A DNA stretch of 64,000 nucleotides from Rhizobiales bacterium IMCC20636 (GCA_016865015.1 CP018226.1:4726322-4790321); one strand, 5' to 3'. Positions 8,839 to 18,063 are shown, numbered from the stretch's first letter. Numbers and translations: made by a program. Notes: generated from the letters alone by a model not told the origin.

Positions 8839-9737
8839 CCGCGTGCCTTCAGCGATGTTAAAGCCCGTTTCATGCCGGTGCGATAATCCGGAACGCTGTA
8901 ACGCAGACCCAGTTCTGTTTTCGACTTTGCGTTGGAAACCCGCTTGTTCTCGCCGTAAAAGGACCGTCCCATGGGCGACAGATCCGCGTCGTCAAATGGA
9001 ATCAGCGGTGGCACGTCAACTGCCAGCAGATTGGCGGCAAAGGCCACCACATCCTGCGGCGGGGCCGGCTCATCGTCAGTGATGTTGAAGATGCCACCCT
9101 TGTGCTGCGCCACGGCAAGCGCCAATGCTGCTGCGATATCGTCGACATGAATGCGGTTGAACACCTGTCCAGGCTTGTTGATCCGGCGTCCTTGGCCGCG
9201 CGCCACCTTTTCAAGCGGATTGCGCCCCGGCCCATAAATGCCGGAGAGGCGGAAAATCCCCAAGGTGAGCCCTGCCGCAGCGGCCGCCTTTTGCCAGGCT
9301 GTTTCGGCAGCAATACGGGCTTTTGACCGACGGGAGACCGGGTGGCACTGGGTGGTTTCATCCACCCATGCGCCATCGTGATTGCCATAAACACCAACAG
9401 TTGAGAGGTAGCCCAGCCACGGTTTTTTCGGCAGAGACGTCAATTCTTTTGCAAAATCCTGCAACACTGGATCGCCGCCAAATTCAGGATCGGCTTCTGC
9501 TGCGTCCGGATCAGGTGCGATGGATATCAAGATGGCATCCGCAGCGCGCAGTGCCGCTGTCAGTTCGTCCGAAACCCCGCCGCTATAGAGCAGCGGATGG
9601 AACCCTGCTTTCGCCAAATCAGCTGCTTTTTCGGCACTGCGTGTTGTCCCCGTTAACTGCCATCCCTCAGCACGCATATGCTCGGCAAAGACGCGGGCGG
9701 AATAGCCCAGTCCGAAGATGAAAAGGTTTTTTGTCAC
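8835..9737 (-). CDS. NAD(P)-dependent epimerase/dehydratase-like (extended SDR) protein
   Basis: The N-terminus LFIFGLGYSARVFA is a Rossmann dinucleotide-binding loop (GLGYSA). YLSTVGVYGNHDGAWVDE is the SDR active-site region with the Tyr-containing GVYG motif, and FRLSGIYGPGRNPLEK is typical of YeeZ-type NAD-dependent epimerases. Extended SDRs of this type act on nucleotide sugars or carbonyl groups; the actual substrate is unknown. It sits in a tight run with the DHFR-like and GNAT genes (4-base overlaps on both sides), so the three are surely one transcript. Confidence 0.85.
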   Translation of the reverse strand: MTKNLFIFGLGYSARVFAEHMRAEGWQLTGTTRSAEKAADLAKAGFHPLLYSGGVSDELTAALRAADAILISIAPDPDAAEADPEFGGDPVLQDFAKELTSLPKKPWLGYLSTVGVYGNHDGAWVDETTQCHPVSRRSKARIAAETAWQKAAAAAGLTLGIFRLSGIYGPGRNPLEKVARGQGRRINKPGQVFNRIHVDDIAAALALAVAQHKGGIFNITDDEPAPPQDVVAFAANLLAVDVPPLIPFDDADLSPMGRSFYGENKRVSNAKSKTELGLRYSVPDYRTGMKRALTSLKARG

Positions 9738-10213
9738 TGTGTGCCAATCGGAATGGAGTAGAGGATAAAATCGGATTTGGTGCTGTAACTGTCATAGAGG
9801 CGGCGGGCATCATGATTGAAGTCCTGTGTCAGCCAACGCACATTTGCAATCTGCTTGGCTTTGGCAAAGCCGATCACATGATCAATCAGAGCGCGGCCCG
9901 CGCCACTGCCACGGCAGTCAGGCCTGACATAGAGATCGCTCAGATAGCACACCTTGCTGCCGCCCAGAGACCTGAGCATGAGTTGGTACTGGGTGAAGCC
10001 GATCAGCTTTCCGTCTGCGTCTTCCACAACGTCACACAAGAAATCTGTCGCAGGATCATAGATCCAGCGCCAGACTGCATCATGGCCGCCAGCCGGCACT
10101 TTGGTTTTGTAAAACGAGGCATACTCATCAAACAAAGCGCGCCAAACCGGCTGATCAGTCTCGGCAACGGGCCGAACTCTTACGGGCATCTCAATTCCTT
10201 TTTCACACCACAC
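9734..10213 (-). CDS. GNAT-family N-acetyltransferase
   Basis: This 159-residue protein carries the GNAT fold: VRPVAETDQPVWRALF at the start, then LSDLYVRPDCRGSGAGRALI, in which RGSGAG is the acetyl-CoA pyrophosphate-binding motif A. WLTQDFNHDARRLYDS is the motif B helix. Family members acetylate amines on small molecules or protein N-termini. The acceptor is not predictable. It overlaps the SDR gene by 4 bases and is 27 bases downstream of the racemase gene. Confidence 0.9.
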   Translation of the reverse strand: MWCEKGIEMPVRVRPVAETDQPVWRALFDEYASFYKTKVPAGGHDAVWRWIYDPATDFLCDVVEDADGKLIGFTQYQLMLRSLGGSKVCYLSDLYVRPDCRGSGAGRALIDHVIGFAKAKQIANVRWLTQDFNHDARRLYDSYSTKSDFILYSIPIGTQ

Positions 10214-10240
10214 AAACCCGGTCAGTCCGGGAATTGCTGA

Positions 10241-10930
10241 CTATAGAGCAAAATCCAAAGCAGCCTTCGCATGAAGCGCCGTGGTATCAAAGGCTGGCAG
10301 ATCAAAATCTGCCTGACTGATCAGCAGGCCGACCTCTGTGCAACCGAATATGACGCCATCGGCACCCTCCGCCTGCGCCTGTCGAACCACCTCCAGATAG
10401 GCCTGCTTTGACCCCGGTTTGATGATGCCTTGGCACAATTCATTGTAGATGATGTCGTGGACCAGCGTTCGTCCGGCCTCATCGGGCACCATGGTTTCGA
10501 TCCCATGCTTGTCCCGCAAATGGCCTTTGTAGAAATCCTGCTCCATGGTGTAACGGGTCGCCAACAGCAAAGGGCGAACCGAGCCAGAGGCCTTGATCGC
10601 TGTGGCGGTGGCATCGGCAATATGGATTAGTGGAATCTTGACCGCCTGCTGCACCGCATCCGCCATTTTGTGCATCGTGTTGGTGCAGATGACGATACAC
10701 TCCGCGCCGCCACGTTCCAACGCTCGGGCGGCGTCCGTCATGGCCTTGGTCGCACCATCCCAATCACCCTTGGCCTGCATCGCTTCGATCTCGGCGAAAT
10801 CGAAGGACCACAGCAATAATCTGGCGGAATGCAAACCACCGAGTTGCTCGCGCGCCATGCGGTTGAGCAATTGGTAATAGACAGTTGTGCTTTCCCAGCT
10901 CATGCCACCGATCAGGCCAATGGTTTTCAT
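10241..10930 (-). CDS. Aspartate/glutamate racemase family protein
   Basis: IGLIGGMSWESTTVYYQ at the start, CIVICTNTMHK in the middle and VIFGCTEVGLLI near the end are the signature of the YgeA/aspartate racemase family. The two cysteines in CTNT and GCTE are the paired acid/base residues of cofactor-independent racemases. Length (229) is normal. The start at 10930 is chosen because the DUF930 gene stops at 10938; a start at 10951 would overlap it. The ribosome site GAAGAGGA lies in the last codons of that gene. The amino acid substrate could be aspartate, glutamate or another acidic amino acid. Confidence 0.88.
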   Translation of the reverse strand: MKTIGLIGGMSWESTTVYYQLLNRMAREQLGGLHSARLLLWSFDFAEIEAMQAKGDWDGATKAMTDAARALERGGAECIVICTNTMHKMADAVQQAVKIPLIHIADATATAIKASGSVRPLLLATRYTMEQDFYKGHLRDKHGIETMVPDEAGRTLVHDIIYNELCQGIIKPGSKQAYLEVVRQAQAEGADGVIFGCTEVGLLISQADFDLPAFDTTALHAKAALDFAL

Positions 10931-10937
10931 GGTGTTT

Positions 10938-11807
10938 TCAATCCTCTTCACTCACTTTGACTTCCACCACGTCCTCTTCAGAAAATGCAGGTCCGATCAG
11001 AAAATCAAATGCAATGAGTTCTTCTTCAAAGGGATCAGCTTCACAGCGGAACTTGAAATTATACCAGCGCCCCTCACTGCGAAAGGCTGCCCCATTGGCG
11101 ACAATGATGTTGGCAGCAGTCTCAGAGGGAATAGTTGCTGAGGAAATGACAACATCCGGTTTGAATTCCGGCCGCGATTTGGTGACCTCAGATCTGGCCG
11201 CATCATGGCACAGCGCTTCGCGCTTGCGGTCGCCGACCAGAACCTCCTCTTCCTGCGGCACAACACGCTTGCGAGGAATGACGATGGGCTGACCGGGCGC
11301 TGGAATAGTCGGTGCTTTTTGCGCGCGCTGACCAGGTTCTGCATCTGATTTTGGACCTGATGCGGCTGGTCCAGCGGAGCCAGCGCGTGGCTTTAACTGT
11401 TCAGACTGTTCAGGTTCCGGCTTATCAGTTGTTTGCTCTGTCAGTTGCTCGTCATCGGTTTCCGGTTCCGGCGCTGCATCAGCTTTGAGCGCGTCTGCGG
11501 GTGCTGCTTCGGTGTCAGCGTCTGCCTCCTCCTTGGCATTCACAACAGGCTCGGGTGGCGGTTCCAGGAAAGATGGATCCAATTCCGGATCCGGTTGCTT
11601 GGGCTGCTCAAGACGCGCTTCTTCGATGATCTGCTGCAATTCCTGCGACGTGATCACCTCGACGGACACTCGCTCCTCGTCCGTCACGTCGGGTTGGGCA
11701 AGTGCAGGAAGCACCAGAACCATGGCGACAGCCAAGGCATGAGCCGCGACAGACGCCAGCAAACACCACACTTCAAACCCGATCTTGGAAAGGCTGGACA
11801 TATTCAT
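10938..11807 (-). CDS. DUF930 domain protein with TonB-like N-terminal anchor
   Basis: The protein has a single N-terminal membrane segment (VWCLLASVAAHALAVAMVLVL), a long Pro/Glu/Asp/Ala-rich periplasmic linker (about residues 45-175), and a C-terminal domain of about 90 residues. The domain begins ALCHDAARSEV and ends with FRSEGRWYNFKFRCEADP and FDFLIG. This matches DUF930, a domain found mainly in rhizobia and usually attached to such TonB-like stalks. Two cysteines in the domain probably form a disulfide. The function is unknown; the layout suggests a protein that spans the periplasm. It is the first gene of the reverse-strand cluster. Confidence 0.78.
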   Translation of the reverse strand: MNMSSLSKIGFEVWCLLASVAAHALAVAMVLVLPALAQPDVTDEERVSVEVITSQELQQIIEEARLEQPKQPDPELDPSFLEPPPEPVVNAKEEADADTEAAPADALKADAAPEPETDDEQLTEQTTDKPEPEQSEQLKPRAGSAGPAASGPKSDAEPGQRAQKAPTIPAPGQPIVIPRKRVVPQEEEVLVGDRKREALCHDAARSEVTKSRPEFKPDVVISSATIPSETAANIIVANGAAFRSEGRWYNFKFRCEADPFEEELIAFDFLIGPAFSEEDVVEVKVSEED

Positions 11808-12081
11808 CGCTGAAACTGGCTTTGGCGCGGCATATGGGGTTGGGTTGATCGTGAACTCAGACTGCTGTTGGCTTATGGCCGATTTGTGTCCGCCAGAAGT
11901 ACAAGCGTCAGGTTAACACGCTGTAGGGGCGGCATGAAAGCCCGATCAATATTGCGCTGATATACAATTCCATGAAAAGCGAATCAGCGCAGTTTTTGAC
12001 GATAATCTGGTTGAGCCTGAGTTTGGGATGATGCACTCTGCGGACTGGACTGAATTGCGCTGCATTAAAAGGACGGATCTC

Positions 12082-13074
12082 TTGAAACAACGTCGACTTC
12101 TGACTGACGGAACCATGGTGTCCGAAATTGGTTTGGGCTGCCTCAGCTTTGCAGGCTTCTATGGCCCGACCAGCGAAGTGGCCTCCCACGAGACACTGGC
12201 AAAAGCGTTGGATCTGGGCATCAACTTTATTGATACTGCCAATGTCTACGGCATGGGCAAATCGGAATCGATGATCGGCTCCTTTCTGAAAGGCAATGCA
12301 GACAAATTCGCCATTGCGACCAAAGCCGGCATTGCACGGGACCCCAAGACCGGCGTGCGCGGTTTCAACAACAAACCCGACCATTTGCGTGCCGAATTGG
12401 AAAAATCCCTGAAACGGCTCGGGGTGGATCATGTTGCGCTGTACTATATCCACCGCCGCGATCCGGATCTGGAAATCGAAGAGGTCATGGAAACGCTGCT
12501 GGCGCTCAAGGCGGAAGGCAAGATTCGTGGCATCGGGTTTTCGGAAATCTCTCCTGCGTCCCTGCGCCGTGCGGCCAGTGTCGGCCCGGTTGATGCGGTG
12601 CAAAGCGAATATTCCCTGTGGACCCGCACGCCTGATCTCGGCATGGTTCAGACCTGCGCGGAGCTGGATGTTGCATTTGTTCCATTCTCTCCGCTTGGAC
12701 GCGGTATCTTTGCAAGCAAGACACCCGATCCCGGCCAGTTTGAAGATACGGATTTCCGCATCGCAAATCCCCGCTTTACCGAGCCGAATTTCAGCTTCAA
12801 TGTTGCGATGGTCGAGGGCTTCAAAGCCTATGCGGCTGATCTTGGCACCACGCCGATTGCCCTGTCACTGGCCTGGTGTCTGGCACAGGGCGGCCATCTG
12901 CTGCCCATTCCCGGCACACGCAGCGCAGATCATCTGGCCGAATGCGCTGCGGCCAGTGAGTTTAAAATGACTGATGACATCAAGGCCGAAATTGAGCGCA
13001 TCCTCCCCGTCGGCTGGGCGCATGGCGACCGCTATACGCGCGCACAATGGGTTGGCGTGGAGAATTACTGCTAG
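12082..13074 (+). CDS. Aldo/keto reductase
   Basis: This NADPH-dependent carbonyl reductase shows the AKR tetrad: Asp and Tyr in [14 protein letters not shown], Lys in IATKAGI and His in YYIHRRDPD. The NADP site appears as [13 protein letters not shown] near the C-terminus. The start is taken as TTG at 12082, which has AAAGGACGG 7 bases upstream and gives the normal length of 330 residues; an ATG at 12028 would add 18 untypical residues. Substrate unknown. Its stop codon shares the palindrome CTAG with the stop of the convergent queG gene. Confidence 0.92.
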   Translation: MKQRRLLTDGTMVSEIGLGCLSFAGFYGPTSEVASHETLAKALDLGINFIDTANVYGMGKSESMIGSFLKGNADKFAIATKAGIARDPKTGVRGFNNKPDHLRAELEKSLKRLGVDHVALYYIHRRDPDLEIEEVMETLLALKAEGKIRGIGFSEISPASLRRAASVGPVDAVQSEYSLWTRTPDLGMVQTCAELDVAFVPFSPLGRGIFASKTPDPGQFEDTDFRIANPRFTEPNFSFNVAMVEGFKAYAADLGTTPIALSLAWCLAQGGHLLPIPGTRSADHLAECAAASEFKMTDDIKAEIERILPVGWAHGDRYTRAQWVGVENYC

Positions 13075-14114
13075 GCTTTTTGCTTTGCCTGATCGAGCGC
13101 CCATTCTGCGGCATCGCGCACCACCGGGTCCGGATCTTCCAGATGCGAGCGCGCAGCCTCCATCAAGGCGACGTCAGATGAGTTGCCAATGGCAATCAGC
13201 ACGTTTCTGAGGAAGCGATTGCGGCCAATGCGCTTGATTGGTGAGCCGGAAAAATGCTTGCGGAAAGCGGCATCGTCCAATCCGGCGAGAAATCCCAGAT
13301 CCGGGTGTTTCAGATCATCGCGTGCCTGCAATTTTGCTTCACGCGCCTCGGCGGCAAATTTGTTCCACGGGCACACTGCCAGGCAATCATCGCAGCCATA
13401 GATGCGGTTTCCCATGGCGTGGCGAAATTCTTCCGGGATCGGCCCCTTATGCTCGATCGTGAGATAGGAAATGCAGCGTCGTGCATCGAGCTGATAGGGC
13501 GCCGGAAAGGCGTTGGTCGGACAGATATCAAGACAGGCGCGACAGGAGCCGCAATGATCCACCTCCGGCGCATCCGCCGGCAGGTCCATATCGGTAAAGA
13601 TTGAGCCGAGAAACAGCCATGAGCCAAATTCGCGGGACACAAGATTGGTGTGTTTGCCCTGCCATCCCAACCCGGCCTGCGCCGCCAGTGGTTTTTCCAT
13701 CACCGGGGCAGTGTCGACAAACACTTTTACATCCGCCTTGTTGCGGCTGGCAAAACGGCCGCCAATGGTTTTCAACTTGCCCTTGATGATGTCGTGATAA
13801 TCGCGGTTTTGGGCATAGACGGAGATCGTGCCTTCAGTTGTGCGCTGCAACTGGGGCAGCGGATCGTCTTGCGGACCGTAATTCATCGCCAGCATGATGA
13901 CGCTCTTCGCCTCCGGCCAAAGGCTCTGCGGGTTGGCGCGGCGCACCGCCGTCTCGGCCATCCACGCCATCGACCCATGGCGCTCATCATCCAGAAAAAT
14001 CGTCAGATTTTCAGCGATCTGGTCGGGTAGATGCGCAGGGCAGATCGCCATGGCATCAAAGCCGTATTCCTGTACGTCTTGTCGAAGATCGGACAGGATT
14101 TTTTCCATGGACAT
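13071..14114 (-). CDS. queG: Epoxyqueuosine reductase
   Basis: QueG performs the last step of queuosine synthesis, reducing epoxyqueuosine in tRNA wobble position 34 with a cobalamin cofactor and two [4Fe-4S] clusters. The cluster motifs are present as [16 protein letters not shown] and [13 protein letters not shown]. The N-terminal half has the segment [12 protein letters not shown] of the cobalamin-binding domain, and the C-terminal HEAT-like part ends AAEWALDQA. At 347 residues it is typical. It converges on the aldo/keto reductase gene with overlapping stops, and the GST gene lies 61 bases upstream, so they may share a transcript. Confidence 0.95.
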   Translation of the reverse strand: MSMEKILSDLRQDVQEYGFDAMAICPAHLPDQIAENLTIFLDDERHGSMAWMAETAVRRANPQSLWPEAKSVIMLAMNYGPQDDPLPQLQRTTEGTISVYAQNRDYHDIIKGKLKTIGGRFASRNKADVKVFVDTAPVMEKPLAAQAGLGWQGKHTNLVSREFGSWLFLGSIFTDMDLPADAPEVDHCGSCRACLDICPTNAFPAPYQLDARRCISYLTIEHKGPIPEEFRHAMGNRIYGCDDCLAVCPWNKFAAEAREAKLQARDDLKHPDLGFLAGLDDAAFRKHFSGSPIKRIGRNRFLRNVLIAIGNSSDVALMEAARSHLEDPDPVVRDAAEWALDQAKQKA

Positions 14115-14175
14115 CAGTCAGGGCCGCTCTGGGTATGAGAGAACAGGCGCAAACCTAGTACGTTTCCTGAAAAAC

Positions 14176-14865
14176 TCAAAAATCCAGGTCGGTGTAATGA
14201 GCGGGCGGTGGAATGCCGCGCATTTTATCGGCGAGAATTTCGCGGAAAGCGGGGCGGCACTTAATACGGGCATACCAGGTTTTCGCGGCTTCATGTTCAG
14301 CCCAGGGCATTTCGTTGAGATAGTCGATGACGGAAATTGCAGCAGCAGCGGCAAAATCGGCATAGGACAATTGATCGCCGCCCAGCCAGTTCCGTTCGGC
14401 GGCAAGATATTCCAGATAGCCCAGATGATTGCGCAGATTGACCCGCGCGGCCCGCAACACGCTGGATTCAGGCGCGCCACCACCGGCATCTCGTGGTTTT
14501 TCCCGCTTGGTCACTTTTTCGCTGACGAAATATTGCGTCGCCTCGGTGTCCATCTTGACCAGAAACCAGTGCATCAGGCGGCGCACTTCGGCGCGCGCCA
14601 GTGGATGGCTTGGCATCAGACGGCGGTCTTCCAGCGTAAAGCCACGAGTCTCGTCGAGATATTCGCAAACGGTGCCAGCGCCGGAAATCGGCACATCGCC
14701 CTCATCTATCAGAACCGGCAAAGTGCCCTCGGGGTTCAGCAGCAAGAACGCTTCGCGGCGTTCCCAGGTGCGCTCCAGAATGTACTCAGCGCTTGCGCCG
14801 TATTCACCAATGGCCATGCGCACCAAGCGCGAACCGGCAGACATGGGATGATGATATAGCTTCAA
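14176..14865 (-). CDS. Glutathione S-transferase family protein
   Basis: The thioredoxin-like N-terminal domain starts KLYHHPMSAGSRLVRMAI and includes the glutathione-binding cis-Pro and Glu-Ser-like turn in GTLPVLIDEGDVPISGAGTVCEYLDE. The all-helical C-terminal domain follows and contains LGGDQLSYADFAAAA, the conserved N-capping box motif. The SAGSR region puts Ser rather than Tyr near the sulfur-binding site. Members conjugate glutathione or act as peroxidases; the substrate is unknown. Confidence 0.92.
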   Translation of the reverse strand: MKLYHHPMSAGSRLVRMAIGEYGASAEYILERTWERREAFLLLNPEGTLPVLIDEGDVPISGAGTVCEYLDETRGFTLEDRRLMPSHPLARAEVRRLMHWFLVKMDTEATQYFVSEKVTKREKPRDAGGGAPESSVLRAARVNLRNHLGYLEYLAAERNWLGGDQLSYADFAAAAAISVIDYLNEMPWAEHEAAKTWYARIKCRPAFREILADKMRGIPPPAHYTDLDF

Positions 14866-15167
14866 TTGTGGCTCTTCTTGGCAGGTGGGGGAACGGGGAG
14901 TCAGGACAGTTTGTAAAATGAGTTAAACAAAAAAACTTTCCAAACCATTGATAGGCGACATGCGGGGAGATCGGTGACCGCTTGGTGCCGCGCCAATGCG
15001 GGCAAAATTGGGCAGATCTGGAGGCGCTGTGCAAAAACAATCGGTTTTCTGACTGCCGAATGGTAAAAATTTACGCTTTTTTCGCTATAGAGCTGTCACA
15101 TTGGCATGTTCTACAAGCCTGAAGCGTCTCCGCTTGCCTCGCCATCTCAAATCATGAAAAGCCCGAC
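14866..15167. other. Intergenic region between GST gene and uppP
   Basis: About 300 bases separate the divergent GST gene and uppP. It is moderately AT-rich in its middle parts (runs of A near 14930 and TTTTTT near 15079). No open reading frame, hairpin or convincing promoter hexamer pair was found, though both genes must have their promoters here. Confidence 0.5.
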
Positions 15168-15971
15168 ATGGATCAACAGACACTTCTTGAAGCCGCCTTT
15201 CTGGGTTTGCTGGAGGGGCTGACGGAATTTCTGCCGGTCTCCTCAACCGGGCATATTCTGCTGGCGGGCCATTTCCTTGGCTTTGAAAGCGAAGGCAAAG
15301 TGTTTGAGGTGCTGATCCAGTTCGGCGCGATTTTGGCGATTTTGCTGGTTTATTTCAGTCGGCTTTGGAACATCGCCGTAACACTGCCGACATCTGCCAC
15401 CAGTCGCCGATTCGTCATGAGCATTATTCTGGCGTTTCTGCCCGCTGCCCTGATTGGCATTTTTGCTCACGACATCATCAAGACAGTGCTGTTTGAAGCC
15501 CCTGCCCTGATCTGCGTCATGCTGGTGCTGGGCGGCTTCATACTGCTTTGGGTGGACCGGCGGGAAACAACGGTGCTTTACACGGATGTAAAAGACTATC
15601 CGCCCTCGCTGGCGCTGAAAATCGGACTTGCCCAATGCATCGCCTTCATTCCAGGCGTTTCGCGTTCGGGTGCGACCATTGCCTGTTCGCTGCTGTTGGG
15701 GACAGACAAACGCTCGGCGGCGGAGTTTTCGTTCTTCCTGGCAATGCCCACCATGGGTGGTGCCTTTGCCTATGATCTGTGGCTCAACCGAGACGCCCTC
15801 AACAGTGATGATCTGACGCTGATCGCCGTTGGATTCACTGTGGCGTTTTTTGCCGCCATCATTGTGGTGCGCAGCTTGCTGAATTTCGTCGGCAAACACG
15901 GTTTTGCCCCGTTCGCCTATTGGCGCATCTTCATCGGGGCTCTCGGACTGATCGGTTTATTTCTAACCTAG
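15168..15971 (+). CDS. uppP: Undecaprenyl-diphosphatase
   Basis: UppP (BacA) dephosphorylates undecaprenyl diphosphate at the inner membrane so the carrier can be reused in peptidoglycan and polysaccharide synthesis; extra copies give bacitracin resistance. The two signature motifs are present: [17 protein letters not shown] (near residue 16) and [19 protein letters not shown] (near 163), with Glu, Ser, His and Arg residues of the active site. Seven or eight membrane segments fit the 267-residue length. The start is the ATG at 15168. It converges with the NDUFA9-like gene, 3 bases away. Confidence 0.96.
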   Translation: MDQQTLLEAAFLGLLEGLTEFLPVSSTGHILLAGHFLGFESEGKVFEVLIQFGAILAILLVYFSRLWNIAVTLPTSATSRRFVMSIILAFLPAALIGIFAHDIIKTVLFEAPALICVMLVLGGFILLWVDRRETTVLYTDVKDYPPSLALKIGLAQCIAFIPGVSRSGATIACSLLLGTDKRSAAEFSFFLAMPTMGGAFAYDLWLNRDALNSDDLTLIAVGFTVAFFAAIIVVRSLLNFVGKHGFAPFAYWRIFIGALGLIGLFLT

Positions 15972-15974
15972 AGC

Positions 15975-16949
15975 CTAACCAACTTCCGGCTCAAACTGAC
16001 CGCGCTCGCGATACTGGATGAGATAGGTTGGCAGAATTGCTTCCATCGAGTGCGGGCTGATGCCCAGCCCCTGCAATGTGCGTTTGTCGGCTTTGGCAGC
16101 CGTGCCGACAACATTGTCAGTTTTCAGCATCAGCACCTGATCATGGGTCAAAGGCGCGCCGGGCAGCCAGCCAAATGCCTTGCCCATAAATTCGGCTAGA
16201 CCCCAGGGAATCGTCGCCAGAATGCGTTTGCGCAATGTGATCTTCAGCATCAGCTCAAGACATTGCCTGAACGTTGCAACTTCCGGTCCACCCAGTTCAT
16301 AGATTTTGCCCGGCTGCATGTTGCCATCAATGCCCATGGCAATAGCTTCGGCCACATCGCCGACAAATACCGGCTGAAACTTCGTTGTGCCGCCGCCAAT
16401 CAATGGCAGGAAGGGTGACAGGCGTGCCATGGAGGCAAAGCGGTTGAAAAACGCGTCTTCCTGACCAAACACGATGGATGGCCGGACAATCATCGCACCG
16501 GGAAATTCGCGCAGCACAGCTGCTTCGCCTTCCGCCTTGGCGCGCGCATAGGCGGCCTCTGACTTCGCATTTGCACCAATCGCGGACATATGCACCAGAC
16601 GTTCAACACCGGCCTGTTTGCAGGCGCGTGCAACAATGGCCGCACCGCGAACTTGAACGGCATCAAATTTCTGAGCCCCGTTTTCCTGCAGGATGCCAAC
16701 CAGATTGACCACATAGTCGGCATCAGCAACAACTGCGACCACCGACTCGGGATAACGCAGATTGGCCTGAACCGGCTGGATCTGACCCACCGCACCCAGC
16801 GGACGCAAATGCCCGGCAAGATCGGGCCGCCGCACAGCAACCCGTACACGGTAGCCACGCCTGGCCAATGCCCGCACCACATGGCGACCGACAAAGCCGG
16901 AGCCACCAAACACTGTTACCCGTTTTTCCGAACTGCTGAATTGTTGCAT
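15975..16949 (-). CDS. NDUFA9-like NAD(P)-binding protein (complex I-associated SDR family)
   Basis: VTVFGGSGFVGRHVVRALARRG is the Rossmann motif, followed by VRRPDLA, and then VNLVGILQENGAQ and MSAIGANAKSEAAYARAKAEGE, all typical of atypical SDRs related to the complex I subunit NDUFA9. Alphaproteobacterial members are thought to bind NADPH and are often annotated as complex I NDUFA9 family, although a role in complex I is not proven for most. The ATG at 16949 is preferred over an in-frame start at 17051 because AGGGTGAC precedes it and the Rossmann motif then lies at the usual position. Length is 324 residues. Confidence 0.88.
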   Translation of the reverse strand: MQQFSSSEKRVTVFGGSGFVGRHVVRALARRGYRVRVAVRRPDLAGHLRPLGAVGQIQPVQANLRYPESVVAVVADADYVVNLVGILQENGAQKFDAVQVRGAAIVARACKQAGVERLVHMSAIGANAKSEAAYARAKAEGEAAVLREFPGAMIVRPSIVFGQEDAFFNRFASMARLSPFLPLIGGGTTKFQPVFVGDVAEAIAMGIDGNMQPGKIYELGGPEVATFRQCLELMLKITLRKRILATIPWGLAEFMGKAFGWLPGAPLTHDQVLMLKTDNVVGTAAKADKRTLQGLGISPHSMEAILPTYLIQYRERGQFEPEVG

Positions 16950-17058
16950 GCTGTCACCCTGGTCCTGACCGTTGGTTGATCTATAGCAGAAGTGCGGCGC
17001 GGTCCAAGGGTTTGTGTGCGGAAAATTCAAGGATTTTGCGCCAGCACTCAAAAGACCA

Positions 17059-17087
17059 TTGACACAGCCCCGTGTGATCCTTATTCC
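17059..17087 (+). promoter_or_regulatory. Promoter of tRNA-Leu
   Basis: TTGACA at 17059-17064 and TATTCC at 17082-17087 are separated by exactly 17 bases. The expected start is near 17094, a few bases before the mature tRNA 5' end at 17097. Position and spacing make this a good sigma-70-type promoter. Confidence 0.7.
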
Positions 17088-17096
17088 AACGCAAAT

Positions 17097-17183
17097 GCCC
17101 AGATGGCGGAATTGGTAGACGCGCCAGCTTCAGGTGCTGGTACTCGCAAGGGTGTGGAGGTTCGAGTCCTCTTCTGGGCACCA
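17097..17183 (+). tRNA. tRNA-Leu (CAG)
   Basis: The 87-nt gene folds into a class II tRNA. The acceptor stem is GCCCAGA (17097-17103) paired with TCTGGGC (17173-17179), followed by A and an encoded CCA (17181-17183). The anticodon arm is CCAGC-TTCAGGT-GCTGG with anticodon CAG at 17131-17133, which reads the leucine codon CUG. A variable arm is present, and GGTTCGAGTCC forms the T arm. The gene stands alone with its own promoter and terminator. Confidence 0.97.
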
Positions 17184-17262
17184 ATTTCATGTTTCAGACT
17201 GTCCGAGATAGTCCTAGAAGCCTCTCAAAAGCCCGCTAATCCGGGCTTTTTTGTTGTCTGGT
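17172..17262 (+). repeat. Direct repeat copy A: tRNA-Leu 3' end plus terminator
   Basis: From the last bases of the tRNA acceptor stem through the terminator, this segment is closely matched by a second copy at 18288-18378 (same order, roughly four of five bases identical by eye). The shared part begins at TTCTGG and CACCAATTTCATG, runs through GTCCGAG and AGTCCTAG, and ends at TAATCCGGGC and TTGTCT. Confidence 0.8.
17227..17253 (+). terminator. Rho-independent terminator of tRNA-Leu
   Basis: AAAAGCCCG, a short loop CTAAT, and CGGGCTTTTTT form a stem followed by a T-run, 44 bases past the tRNA. Confidence 0.85.
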
Positions 17263-17640
17263 TTTCATCTGACGTCCGATCAAGACCTTTGGCAAGAAAA
17301 CCATTTTCTGGTGTCCGGCACAACACTAACAGACTGTGAATCTGCCCCACTCAAAGAGCGAACCAAATCGACGATGCATGAGGCGTGCGGGCGATTGTGT
17401 CACCCCGGTAGCGGCAAACCGTGCCTTCAACAATCGTGAACCGTTTGCCACATGCAAAAGGGCGGGGTTTTGTCGAAATTTCTCTGAGTGCCAAATCCCG
17501 CCTGACCTGCTCACGCCCCTTCGTCCCAAACTAGAACTTTTAATTTTGTTTGAAACTTTTTGCTGACTGACCCGTTGCTAATACACAAGCTTGGATCAAT
17601 CAGAGACGGGCTGTCATAAAAAAAACAAAGGAAATTCACA
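17254..17640. other. Intergenic region between tRNA-Leu terminator and the repeat protein gene
   Basis: This stretch of nearly 390 bases lies between the two tRNA-flank repeats. No convincing gene was found; open frames here lack ribosome sites and recognisable motifs. The last 80 bases become AT-rich and should hold the promoter of the small secreted protein gene. Its ribosome site is AAAGGA, 8 bases before the ATG at 17641. No clear promoter hexamers with standard spacing were seen. Confidence 0.5.
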
Positions 17641-18063
17641 ATGACCATAAGAACATTTTTGACACCCGTAACACTTGCCAGCATTTTGGCACTCAGCGCG
17701 ACAGCATCCTTCCCTGCCAGCCATGCTGAAACTGAATCCAGCGGTACCTTCAACGCAGCGACTGACGGGTCTCCCGATGCGCAGACACCAGGCAAAACCG
17801 GCCTTGCCGACTCGAATAATGCGACTGCTGAGACCGGCGATACCATGAGAAACTGCGAAAGCTCTGGCGTGTTCAATTCAGCCAATGATTCCGCACCCGA
17901 TGCAATGACCCCTGGATGTACAGGATCAGCAGTGGAAAACAATGCCACCGCCGATACCGACACATCTGGCGGCAACGAGTCCAGCGGCACGTTCAACGCG
18001 GCCAACGAAACAGCCCCGGATGCGCAGACGCCCGGCCAGACAGGTACAGCCAATTCGAACTGA
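17641..18063 (+). CDS. Small secreted protein with three tandem 40-residue repeats
   Basis: I do not recognise this 140-residue protein. Residues 1-29 are a Sec signal peptide (hydrophobic core LASILALSATASF, cleavage after SHA). The mature part is almost only three repeats beginning at residues 32, 73 and 113. Each has the form ESSGxFNxAxxxxPDAxTPGxTG followed by an Asn/Ala/Thr-rich spacer. The second repeat alone has two cysteines (NCESSG and TPGCTG), which could form a disulfide or link two proteins. The mature protein is acidic and free of large hydrophobic residues. It has its own strong terminator and lies between duplicated tRNA-flank sequences. An antisense frame covers it but has no start signals. 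Confidence 0.8.
   Translation: MTIRTFLTPVTLASILALSATASFPASHAETESSGTFNAATDGSPDAQTPGKTGLADSNNATAETGDTMRNCESSGVFNSANDSAPDAMTPGCTGSAVENNATADTDTSGGNESSGTFNAANETAPDAQTPGQTGTANSN

Noticed and set aside
15969..15977. TAGAGCC at the uppP stop as another copy of the inverted-repeat element
   Set aside because: Only seven bases match the arm and the following sequence is the end of the convergent gene.
17511..18053. Reverse-strand open frame of 180 residues covering the repeat protein
   Set aside because: Its repeats only mirror the plus-strand repeats. The plus strand has a signal peptide, a ribosome site and a terminator in the right places.
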